This document shows positions 1 to 8,609 of a stretch of DNA of 64,000 bases, piece by piece (positions within the stretch are counted from its first letter, which is position 1; every line of letters starts with the position of its first letter). The DNA lies in IMG/VR virus record IMGVR_UViG_3300049043_000133, positions 1-64,000 of that record; one strand, given 5' to 3'. The stretch is from a virus. Made by a program: the position numbers and the translations under genes. The notes under the pieces were generated by a model, which was not told the origin of the DNA, ran no database searches, and saw only the letters and a list, made by a program, of their open reading frames with translations.

Positions 1-356
1 AAGTATGCTGGTGCTTATGTAAAGGAACCTAACCCAGGTAAGTATGATTGGATTTTGTCGTTAGATTTGACATCTCTATATCCTTCCCTTATTATGCAAT
101 ATAATATTTCTCCAAAACTCTTCTTGATGAAAAATATCCAGGAGTAACTGTTGACAAATTATTAAATAAAGAAATTATTATTGAAAATGTTGGGGGGAAG
201 TGTGTATGTGCAAATGGTTGCATGTACAATACATCTAAAAGGGGAATATTTCCCGAACTTGTGGAAAAAATTTTTAATGAGAGGCAATATTTTAAAAAAG
301 AAATGTTAAAAGAAAAATCTAGATTGGAAGAAATTGAAAGCGAATTAAAGAAATGA
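1..356 (+). CDS. 43: DNA polymerase gp43, first copy of the motif A segment (5' end outside window)
   Basis: Family B DNA polymerase segment of the T4 gp43 type, the replicative polymerase. The reading frame is open from base 1 and contains polymerase motif A (DLTSLYPS at about residues 22-29), followed by a region ending ESELKK and a TGA at 354-356. One base is missing near 118 in an AAAA run. The frame stops just before the point where the second copy continues into LVKEIARCNN and motif B, so this fragment alone lacks motifs B and C. It is followed directly by an HNH endonuclease gene. A second, diverged copy of the same segment starts at 1151. Confidence 0.8.
4..51 (+). repeat. 48-bp direct repeat, copy 1, within gp43
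   Basis: Bases 4-51 are identical to 1151-1198. Both encode the polymerase stretch AGAYVKEPNPGKYDW. Downstream of the repeat the two copies diverge at the DNA level although the protein stays similar. The repeats flank the HNH endonuclease insertion. Confidence 0.9.
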
Positions 357-359
357 AAA

Positions 360-407
360 TTGATTTAAATACTTTATAATATAAATAATAAAGAGTATTT
401 AAATCAA
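360..407 (+). promoter_or_regulatory. Inverted repeat with late promoter in the loop, before HNH gene
   Basis: A perfect 14-bp inverted repeat (left arm 360-373, right arm 394-407) ends exactly before the ATG at 408. The loop holds TATAAATA at 380-387, the T4 late promoter core. A transcript entering from gp43 would fold the right arm into a hairpin next to the start codon. A transcript started at the late promoter would begin near 393 and lack the left arm. Confidence 0.75.
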
Positions 408-1081
408 ATGAACTATTTAAAAATTTATTGTAAGATAATTAGAAATGCTGAAAAAGAAATTGGAAAAGAAAAAATATTGATTTTTATATTGAAGAGCATC
501 ATACTTTTCCAATTTCAATTTATGGAAAAAATGATAGGATAGTTGGATTGACTCCAAGAGAACATTTTTTAGCACATTGGTTACTTTACAAAATTTGTTT
601 AAAAAGATATGGAATAAGAAATAATAAAACATTTAGTATGGGTTCTGCTTTTGCTATGATGTGTGTTATGAATGATTTGCAAGAAAGAAATTATACTTCT
701 AGAAAGTATGAAATAGTTAGAAATTGTTTATCTACCATAAGAACTGGAAAATCAAGAAATGATATGAAAGGAAAAAATATTTTGGGGCAAGTGAAGATGT
801 TATAAGACGAGGTATAGAAAAAATGAGGGAAAAGAAAACTGGAATGAAACTGGAATATCCGAAAAATAGAAAATCTTCTCCTTGTTCTTCGGAAAAGATG
901 AAAAAAATATCAGAAACTAGAAAAAATACAAGAATTAAATTTATTTCTATGAATGAAGAGGAATTTAATTTGTGGATTTCTAAAACAAAATCTTTATAGA
1001 AAGGATGGTGCAAGAAATTCAAACGTTACTCGCACACTAGTATGGAGAAACATTCCTTTGGAGAAATATTATGGAACTTGA
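408..1081 (+). CDS. HNH homing endonuclease inserted in gp43 (frameshifted)
   Basis: Free-standing HNH endonuclease between the two polymerase segments. It carries the phage HNH signature EEHHTFP...LTPREHFLAHWLL (around 495-600), similar in layout to the second psbA-intron enzyme. The frame is broken near 475, 778 and 1000 by homopolymer indels; corrected, it runs to the TGA at 1079-1081 and ends with a basic, aromatic tail (LVWRNIPLEKYYG). The predicted role is a double-strand break in a related phage's gp43 to copy itself there. About 70 bases of non-coding DNA separate it from the resumed polymerase. Confidence 0.7.
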
Positions 1082-1150
1082 TTATTCTAAAATTTCAACC
1101 GATGAGTTGAAAAAACTTCGCCAAAATTGCATTAAAAATATTTCAAAAGT

Positions 1151-1198
1151 TATGCTGGTGCTTATGTAAAGGAACCTAACCCAGGTAAGTATGATTGG
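1151..1198 (+). repeat. 48-bp direct repeat, copy 2, within gp43
   Basis: Identical to bases 4-51. It marks the point where polymerase coding sequence resumes after the endonuclease insertion. Recombination between the two copies would delete 1147 bp and restore one continuous polymerase frame. Confidence 0.9.
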
Positions 1199-2547
1199 GT
1201 TGTTAATTTTGACTTAAACTCACTGTACCCGCATCTTATTATGCAATTCAATGTAAGTCCAGAAACTTTGGTTGAAGAACGTCATCCTACGGTTACGGTG
1301 GATAAAATTCTCAATCAAGAACTTACTTTTGAGATGTATAGTGATTATGCGGTGTGTGCAAATGGTGCAATGTATCGTAAAGATGTTCGTGGATTTCTTC
1401 CAGAACTGATGGAAAAGATGTATCAGGATCGTGTCATCTTTAAGAATAAGATGATTGAAGCAAAAAAAGAATATGAAAAAACCAAGAAAAAGAATTGGTA
1501 AAGGAAATTGCCAGATGTAATAACATTCAAATGGCAAAAAAGATTTCTTTAAACTCTGCTTATGGTGCAATTGGTAATCAGTATTTTCGTTATTATAAAC
1601 TTGAAAATGCAGAGGCAATTACTTTAAGTGGACAGGTTGCAATTCGTTGGATTGAAAGTAAGATGAATGCTTACTTGAATAAGATTTTAAAAACTGATGG
1701 GGTTGATTATGTTATTGCTTCTGATACCGATTCCATTTATCTTAATATGGGTCCTTTGGTTGAGAGTGTATACAAGGGAAGAGAGAAAACTACTGAGGGC
1801 ATTGTTTCGTTCCTTGATAAGATCTGTCAAGTGGAACTTGAAAAGTATATTGAAAGTTGCTACCAAGAACTGGCAAAGTATGTAAATGCATATGACCAGA
1901 AGATGCAGATGAAACGAGAGAATATTGCTGATCGTGGAATCTGGACTGCAAAGAAACGATATATTCTTAATGTATGGGACAGTGAAGGTGTTCGTTATGA
2001 AGAACCTAAACTTAAAATAATGGGTATTGAGGCAGTTAAATCTTCGACTCCTGCACCGTGTCGTAAGATGATTAAAGATGCTCTTAAATTAATGATGAGT
2101 GGAACCGAAGATGATGTAATTAACTTTATTGATAAGTGCCGTGAAGATTTTAAAAAACTTCCTCCTGAACAGATTGCATTTCCTCGTTCAGCATCTGACG
2201 TTACAAAATATCAATCATCATCAAGCATTTATGCCCACAAAACTCCAATTCATATTCGTGGAGCACTTTTATTCAATCATTATATTAAACAGCATAAACT
2301 TGTAAATAAATATTCTTTGATTCAAAATGGAGAAAAGATTAAGTTTATCTATCTTAAGAAACCAAATACGATTCACGAAAATATTATTTCGTTTATTCAA
2401 GAGTTTCCAAAAGAACTTAATCTTGACAAATATATTGATTATGACTTACAATTTGAGAAAAGTTTTGTAGAACCACTCAAAGCAATTCTTGATGCGATTG
2501 ATTGGAAAACCGAACACACTGTAAATCTTGATTCCTTTTTTACCTGA
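1151..2547 (+). CDS. 43: DNA polymerase gp43, C-terminal part
   Basis: C-terminal part of the T4-type family B replicative polymerase. It shows motif A (DLNSLYPH), motif B (KKISLNSAYGAIGN) and motif C (ASDTDSIYLN), then the thumb region, ending SFFT at 2547. A one-base deletion in an A-run near 1490 splits the frame (KKKNW* against KKELVKEIARCNN). No start codon lies in frame between the endonuclease and motif A; the first ATG is 1241, inside motif A. The segment therefore needs splicing, recombination or an unusual start to make a working protein. Its stop overlaps the uvsX start (TGATG). Confidence 0.9.
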
Positions 2548-3550
2548 TGGACTTTCTTAAAGATATTGTAAAAGAAATCGGTGATGACTTTACAAAGTTA
2601 GCATCTGATATTGATGAAACTGAAACTTATGTTGATACGGGTTCATACGTTTTTAATGCATTGGTTTCAGGTAGTATTTTTGGTGGTGTATCTGGGAATA
2701 AGATTACTGCTATTGCTGGAGAGTCTTCTACTGGAAAGACTTTTTCTCTCTCGCAGTGGTTAAGAACTTTCTTGATACTCATCCCGATGGTTACTGCCTC
2801 TACTTTGATACTGAAGCTGCTATCACTAAATCACTTTTAGAAAGTCGTGGAGTTGATACAACCAGAACTGTAGTTGTAAATGTAGTTACAATTGAAGATT
2901 TTCGGGGTAAAGCACTGAAAGCAGTTGATATGTATCTTAAAAAACCTGTAGAAGAACGCAAACCTTGTATGTTTGTGTTAGACTCTTTAGGAATGCTTTC
3001 TACAGAAAAAGAAATCACTGATGCACTGAACGATAAGCAAGTTCGTGATATGACAAAATCACAACTTGTTAAAGGTGCGTTTAGAATGTTAACACTCAAA
3101 CTAGGTCAAGCAAATGTCCCGCTCATTGTCACAAATCATACATACGATGTCATCGGAGCTTACGTTCCAACTAAAGAAATGGGAGGAGGTTCTGGACTCA
3201 AATACGCAGCAAGTACGATCATTTATCTCAGCAAAAAGAAAGAAAAGGATGGAACAGAAGTGGTCGGAAATATTATCAAGGCTAAGACTGCTAAATCGCG
3301 TTTGAGTAAGGAGAATAAAGATGTTGAGATCCGTTTGTATTATGATGAGCGCGGTCTTGATCGTTACTATGGTCTTTTGGAACTTGGTGAACTTGGTGGA
3401 CTCTGGAAGAATGTAGCAGGACGCTATGAAATTGATGGTAAAAAAATCTATGGCAAACAAATTCTTGCAAATCCTGAAGAATACTTCACCGATGAAGTGA
3501 TGCAAAAACTTGATGAGATTGCAAGAGAGGAGTTCAGTTACGGTAAATGA
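2547..3550 (+). CDS. uvsX: UvsX RecA-like recombinase (frameshifted)
   Basis: T4 UvsX homologue, the strand-exchange recombinase for recombination-dependent replication. Walker A is GESSTGKT (residues about 58-65) and the Walker B region is MFVLDSLG. The DNA-binding loop region MGGGSGLKYAA is present. The frame is interrupted near 2750 in a TCTCTCTC run; removing two bases rejoins FSL to AVVKNFLD. The start overlaps the gp43 stop by one base, and its end overlaps the next gene by four bases. Confidence 0.93.
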
Positions 3551-4089
3551 TTAAGATTCTAAAGGCAGGAATCAACGTAAACAAAGTCGTAGACCAACTT
3601 AAAAAGTACCCACAAGACTGGGATCATCAGAAACATCTTAAGGATTCTCAGTCCTTAGTTGATAGAGGATTTGCTGACTTGCCTGTAAGTTCATTGCAAC
3701 TTATAATGGGTGGAGTTAAAAGCAAAGAGGACTTTGTTGGAGATTCTAATATCAATATCAAAACTCCTGCATATGAGCATCATAGTGAAATCAGAAAGAT
3801 TATTCGTAAGCACTTTGGAAATAGAGAGATACATCGTTGCGGATTTCTCTCATTACCTGTTGATGAAATCGTAGGAGCACATATTGATGAAGGAACTTAT
3901 TATCTAACAAGAGATAGATATCACCTTTCTATTTTGGGAAGATATCAATATTTCTGTGGAACTGACACAGTAATTGTTGAACCAGGAACTCTCCTTTGGT
4001 TTAATAATAAACTACCTCATGGGACCGTTAATATCGGTGATGAGACAAGAATAACATTCGTATTTGATATGCCTCATGGAACAAGTTGA
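3547..4089 (+). CDS. 2OG-Fe(II) oxygenase / aspartyl-hydroxylase-like protein
   Basis: 180-residue protein with a double-stranded beta-helix metal site: HID for the first two iron ligands (about residue 117), a distal His in LPHG (about 157) and a 2-oxoglutarate-binding Arg in TRITFVFD near the C-terminus. Such dioxygenases are common in cyanophages, but the substrate is unknown. It sits in the replication operon between uvsX and helicase gp41, overlapping uvsX by ATGA and gp41 by 14 bases. It might modify a protein or a nucleic-acid base; nothing in the sequence decides this. Confidence 0.75.
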   Translation: MIKILKAGINVNKVVDQLKKYPQDWDHQKHLKDSQSLVDRGFADLPVSSLQLIMGGVKSKEDFVGDSNINIKTPAYEHHSEIRKIIRKHFGNREIHRCGFLSLPVDEIVGAHIDEGTYYLTRDRYHLSILGRYQYFCGTDTVIVEPGTLLWFNNKLPHGTVNIGDETRITFVFDMPHGTS

Positions 4090-5454
4090 GTTTTTAATTC
4101 TTCGTAATCTTCTTCACAACGAAGAATATGTACGTAAAGTCATTCCTTTTATTAAGGCAGAATATTTTGAGGATACAAATCAAAAAGTTGTATTTGAAGA
4201 AGTCTTAAAGTTTATTCAACAATATAATCAACCTGCTACAAAGGAAGTCCTTTGTATTGAAGTAGAAAAGCGTCAAGATATTAACGACACATCATTTAAA
4301 GAAATCACTCATTTAATTGGGTGTCTTGATGATGTTCCTGCAGAGTTTAACTGGTTGTGTGATACTACTGAAAAGTGGTGCCGTGATCGTGCAATTTATC
4401 TTGCATTGATGGAGTCAATTCATATTGCAGATGGAAAGGACGAAAAGAAAAATCGGGACAGTATTCCTTCTATTTTGTCAGATGCTCTTGCTGTATCTTT
4501 TGATACTCATATTGGACATGACTATCTGTTAGACTATGAAGCACGTTATGAGTCTTATCATAGAAAGGAAGAGAAGATTGAATTTGATTTGGAATACTTT
4601 AACAAAATCACAAAAGGTGGTTTGCCTAATAAGACTCTCAATATTGCCTTAGCTGGAACTGGAGTTGGAAAAAGTCTTTTTATGTGTCACGTAGCAGCAT
4701 CAGTTCTGCTACAGGGTAAAAACGTCTTATATATCACTCTTGAAATGGCAGAGGAACGAATTGCTGAAAGAATTGACGCAAATCTTTTAAATATTCCAAT
4801 TCAGCAATTGAGTGAACTTCCAAAGTCAATGTTTGAGAATAAAGTTACTAGTCTTGCAAAGAAAACTCAAGGTACTTTGATTATCAAAGAGTATCCAACT
4901 GCATCTGCTCATAGTGGGCACTTTAAGTCTTTGCTTAACGAACTTGCACTTAAGAAATCATTTAAACCTGATATTATTTTTATTGATTATTTAAACATTT
5001 GTGCTTCCTCTCGTTATCGTGGAAATAGCAACATTAACTCATATACTTTTATCAAGGCAATTGCTGAGGAACTTCGGGGACTTGCTTGTGAGTTTAATGT
5101 ACCGATTTGCAGTGCGACACAAACGACAAGAAGTGGTTTTGGTTCTTCTGATGTTGAATTAACAGATACTTCTGAGTCTTTTGGACTTCCTGCTACTGCT
5201 GATTTAATGTTTGCTTTGATTAGCACAGAAGAACTGGAAGGACTTGGGCAGATTCTAGTAAAACAACTTAAGAATCAGATATAATGACCCGACCATTCAT
5301 AAACGTTTTGTGATTGGTATTGATAGAGCAAAGATGCGTCTTTATGACTGCGAACAATCTGCTCAACAATGATATTCTTGACAATGGTAAAGAAGAAGAG
5401 TATAATGACGAAGAAAGGAAACCCAAAAAATCATTTGAGGGATTTAAGTTTTGA
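4076..5454 (+). CDS. 41: Replicative DNA helicase gp41 (DnaB-like, frameshifted 3' end)
   Basis: Hexameric replicative helicase of the T4 gp41/DnaB family that works with primase gp61 and loader gp59. The start MEQVEFLILRNLL at 4076 is typical and preferred to an ATG 12 bases upstream. Walker A is AGTGVGKS (about residue 198) and Walker B is IIFIDYLN. Two indels near 5277 and 5370 truncate the frame as read at 5284; corrected, the C-terminus is an acidic tail ending SFEGFKF at 5454. Confidence 0.92.
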
Positions 5455-5921
5455 TTAACCTTACTAAAGAAAAACTAGACAGCGGATACATTAAATTTAC
5501 TATGACTGATAATAAAGTAATTGATACCAAAAAGTATATTGAGTTTGTTCGGCAAACCACCAGTCCCGCAAGTAGTGATTTCGCACAACTTCTTGCTCGT
5601 ATGACTGAACTGGAAGCAAATAATGATGCTGATGTTCCCCGTTTATTGACTGCTGCTCTCGGTATGAGTGCTGAAGCAGGTGAGTTTACTGAAGTTATAA
5701 AAAAGATTATGATGCAAGGAAAACCTTATAATGAAGAAAATGTCTTTCATATGAAGAGGGAACTTGGTGATATCTGCTGGTATCTTGCACAAGCTTGTAT
5801 GGCACTTGATACTAACTTTGAAGAAGTCCTTCAAATGAATTATGAAAAACTGAGTGCAAGATATCCAGAAGGAACATTTGATGTATTCAGAAGTGAAAAT
5901 CGTGTAGAAGGAGATCTATAA
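5451..5921 (+). CDS. MazG-like nucleotide pyrophosphohydrolase
   Basis: All-alpha NTP pyrophosphohydrolase. The metal-binding pattern E-E...E-D is visible in AEAGEFTEVIKK and, 20-odd residues on, MKRELGDICWYLAQ. Cyanophage MazG proteins hydrolyse nucleoside triphosphates and have been proposed to tune host nutrient signalling. A TTG start at 5451 overlaps the helicase stop; an ATG at 5502 is the alternative. It ends just before a late promoter. Confidence 0.8.
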   Translation: MINLTKEKLDSGYIKFTMTDNKVIDTKKYIEFVRQTTSPASSDFAQLLARMTELEANNDADVPRLLTAALGMSAEAGEFTEVIKKIMMQGKPYNEENVFHMKRELGDICWYLAQACMALDTNFEEVLQMNYEKLSARYPEGTFDVFRSENRVEGDL

Positions 5922-5924
5922 ATA
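5917..5924 (+). promoter_or_regulatory. T4-type late promoter TATAAATA
   Basis: Exact TATAAATA 15 bases upstream of the metallopeptidase start, overlapping the end of the MazG gene. Marks the switch from the replication operon to late virion genes. Confidence 0.7.
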
Positions 5925-5938
5925 CTTAGAAAACGGCA

Positions 5939-6448
5939 ATGTATTTTTCTGAGTGGAGAAAACTTCAAAGAGACTGTGAGATGTTTAACATTTCGCAGTC
6001 TTTTGTTGCAGAAGGAATATCAAAAGAACACTTTGAAAAAGTCGTTCATTCATTCCTTCCATTTGTAAAGAAAGAACTTAATATCAAAGAACTTCCAAAA
6101 ATACATTTTGTCGATGATCCTAAGTTTGCAAAAAGAATTGCAGCATTTGGTCAAATTAAAGATAATCGTATTGTGATTGATATTCAAGGTCGCCAGACTA
6201 TGGATATTTTGCGAACAGTTGCTCACGAACTTACACATTATCGTCAACATAAACGTGGAGTAAATGGTAGCGGACACGCTGGTGCGCCAACAGAGAATGA
6301 AGCAAACAGACTTGCGGGAACAATTGTAAGAAAGTTTGGTGAAAATCATTCAAATTTGTTTGCTCTTCCGTCTGTTCAAGAAGCAAAAAGAAAAAGAAAG
6401 AAAACTACAGATATTGATTCAGATCATTATCCAATGGAGTTGGTTTAA
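5939..6448 (+). CDS. Zinc metallopeptidase (HExxH)
   Basis: 169-residue protein with zincin motif HELTHYRQH (about residue 98) and a downstream Glu in TENEANRLAG that fits a third ligand. The tail is basic (EAKRKRKKT). It is the first gene after a late promoter and precedes virion proteins, suggesting a role in particle maturation or packaging into the virion. The substrate is unknown. An internal ATG at 5981 is a possible alternative start. Confidence 0.7.
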   Translation: MYFSEWRKLQRDCEMFNISQSFVAEGISKEHFEKVVHSFLPFVKKELNIKELPKIHFVDDPKFAKRIAAFGQIKDNRIVIDIQGRQTMDILRTVAHELTHYRQHKRGVNGSGHAGAPTENEANRLAGTIVRKFGENHSNLFALPSVQEAKRKRKKTTDIDSDHYPMELV

Positions 6449-6450
6449 TT

Positions 6451-6458
6451 TATAAATA
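6451..6458 (+). promoter_or_regulatory. T4-type late promoter TATAAATA
   Basis: Exact TATAAATA 20 bases before the ATG at 6479 and directly after the metallopeptidase stop. Confidence 0.7.
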
Positions 6459-6478
6459 ACTAAAAAGTATTTGTAAAA

Positions 6479-7085
6479 ATGGATCCTAAAGAACTGCGCG
6501 GTTTAATGGAAGCATACTCTGAAGTTTATGCTCCTCAAGATTTTGATGAAGCAAGAGCACCTGGCGTAAAACCATATAAAGCAGGTCCAACTCAAGCAGA
6601 AGTAAGAGCTGATGCTAAAGCAGCAGCGGCAAAAAAAGCAGCAGCAGGAAAGGACAAACCAGGTTATGGTCCTGAGGAAAAATTTAAAGATTGGAAAGAT
6701 AGATCAACTCCATCTTCAATGCTTAAAAGAAAAGGTGGAGAGGAAGAGACAGTTTCTCAAAGAATGGATAGAGAACATCCTTATAAAACTAGAATGACTG
6801 GTCCAATGGCAAGAGAATATGGAAGTCGTCATGCTGCTGAAGTTACTCGCGTTGTTAAAGGTTCAGGAGAACCACAAGCAGTTACCTATCCAAGAAAAGG
6901 TAAAGAAGAGAAACCAAAACTCTCTAGAGAAATTGTTCGTAGAAGTCCACAGTCAGAAGCATATGATCATTTATGATTTAGTTCTTTCACATCTTCTCGA
7001 TGAGGGATATGCTGATACTTATGAAGCAGCAGAAAAAATTATGGTGAATATGAGTGAAGAGTGGATTGCAAGTATCCTTGGATGA
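6479..7085 (+). CDS. Cyanophage virion-associated protein (frameshifted)
   Basis: Hydrophilic, Lys/Arg/Ala-rich protein starting MDPKELRGLMEAYSEVY. It is read as two frames joined by an indel near 6965, giving a C-terminus HLLDEGYADTYEAAEKIMVNMSEEW that recurs in T4-like cyanophage virion proteins. No catalytic motif is visible. The late promoter and the adjoining virion genes support a structural or scaffold-like role; this is inference. Confidence 0.6.
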
Positions 7086-7110
7086 TGTAATTAAAAAATA
7101 ATATTATTTT

Positions 7111-7148
7111 CCCCTCTTTCTAAATATATAAGAAAGAGGGGATTTTTT
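7111..7148 (+). terminator. Rho-independent terminator
   Basis: Perfect stem CCCCTCTTTCT / AGAAAGAGGGG followed by TTTTTTAT, just after the gene ending at 7085. Confidence 0.85.
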
Positions 7149-7149
7149 A

Positions 7150-8232
7150 TCATGGAGTTTAAATGCAGGGCAAATATATGAAAGAAATCTTTTTAATGAG
7201 TTGAAGAAAAATGGTAAAATATCCGCAAAATATTACTACCGTAGAGACAAATAGAAGGACAAAAGATATGTACTGATTTATAATAGACATGAAAGAATCG
7301 AGTGATGCAAAAAAATTTTGTTCAAAATAATGGCACAAGCATTAAAGTCTCAAGTCTAATTTAGTTGGAAATTCAAAATGTCTTTGATTACTAGTTTAAA
7401 AGTACTAAGACAAGGTGATTTTTATAAGATAAGTGATATTGATAATTTTTAAAAAAGTTTGGAATATTTTTACTTTATGCAAGTACTTATGATAGATGGA
7501 ATCCTTCCGATGTTTGGTTTTATGATGAATCTGCTATAAAGGAAATAAAGGATTATATTAAATTGATTCCGTATATAAAAGTGAACTCAATCTTTACAAC
7601 TTAGAGTAAGAAAAAGTCTGGCACTAGACAATGTTATGGATTGAATAAACTTGTAATGAAACTTTATAATGAAAAAAATTAGTTCCAATCTCTCTTAAAA
7701 AAGCAACTCTTCTGGAGAAGTTATTCTGCTAGAGTTGGATTAATTAATATCCACAAGATAAAGAAGGTAAACCTGTTCCACCTAAAGTCATTAATAAACA
7801 AAATTCAATAGAAATTTTATGGATCTAGTTATGTTTCTGGTGGTGTAGCAGTATCTGGAGCAAATGATATTCAATATGACATTGAAATTAATGTTGCTTC
7901 AATGGATATGAAAGGAAATATAACTTATAAAAAAGAAAAAGATTCTATAGTTTATAATTCAAAAGGAAAAACTCTAGGAGTTAGAAAGGAAACAAAATTT
8001 AAAGAAGCACAAGGTGGATCTTTGGGAATGAATGATGCAAATAAAATTTTATATACTGCAAACGGAGTAGAGATTAAATAAATAAGAAAGACGTTTTTAA
8101 TCAGTCTCTTTCTAGCGATTTAATTAGTAGTGGTAGTATGATAGGTAAGACTTATGAAGATAAACTAAAAAATTCTTTTGACTATATTGAAAAAATGTCA
8201 AATGAACTTGACCCATCTACAAAAATAAAAAA
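7150..8232 (+). pseudogene. Heavily frameshifted coding remnant, unknown function
   Basis: No long open frame, but protein-like stretches appear in alternating frames: a basic stretch ending NGKISAKYYYRRDK, then ASTYDRWNPSDVWFYDESAIKEIKDYI (two blocks), then VSGGVAVSGANDIQYDIEIN and MNDANKILYTANGVEI. These may all belong to one long late protein that continues into 8233-8586. The indel density is higher than elsewhere, so this is either poor sequence or a decayed gene. I do not recognise the family. Confidence 0.4.
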
Positions 8233-8586
8233 ATGTTGTTTGCGGCAGATTCTGCTGTAAATAAAGAATATTTAAAAAATAAAAAAGTTTATGAAGAGGC
8301 ACAAAACAAATTAGAAATTGCTCTATCGTTAAATAAATCTGGAAAGGAAGATGAGATTATTGTAGATTTATGGTCTGCTATAACCAGTAAAGGAATAACA
8401 AACAGAAAAGATTATGAAAGACTTGTTGAGAGGATTGGGTGGGGACTATATAATAGATCTAAGAAGAAAGGGCAAAAAAGATTGACACAAGAACAAGCAG
8501 ATGAACTTGCTAAACAATCTCTTAGCGCAACAATAGTCGGAAGTGAGTCAAAAGTTCCTGGATCATTTCATATAAAACTATATTAA
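8233..8586 (+). CDS. Hypothetical protein, C-terminal part of the damaged gene upstream
   Basis: 117-residue helical, charged segment that appears to be the C-terminus of the product encoded from about 7.2 kb (an open frame with KDVFNQSLSS...YEDKLKNSFDYIEKM leads into it with one indel near 8225). Ends SFHIKLY. It is followed by a weak late promoter and the nucleotidyltransferase-domain gene. No recognisable motif. Confidence 0.45.
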   Translation: MLFAADSAVNKEYLKNKKVYEEAQNKLEIALSLNKSGKEDEIIVDLWSAITSKGITNRKDYERLVERIGWGLYNRSKKKGQKRLTQEQADELAKQSLSATIVGSESKVPGSFHIKLY

Positions 8587-8592
8587 TAAATA
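8585..8592 (+). promoter_or_regulatory. Late promoter-like AATAAATA
   Basis: Seven of eight bases match the TATAAATA late core, 17 bases upstream of the ATG at 8610, in the same ATAAATACTTAG context as the site at 5917. Confidence 0.5.
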
Positions 8593-8609
8593 CTTAGAAA
8601 CACTATAAG

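Noticed and set aside
4-1198. Intein in the DNA polymerase
   Set aside because: The inserted segment has stop codons, its own promoter and ATG, no intein splice motifs, and exon sequence is repeated on both sides.
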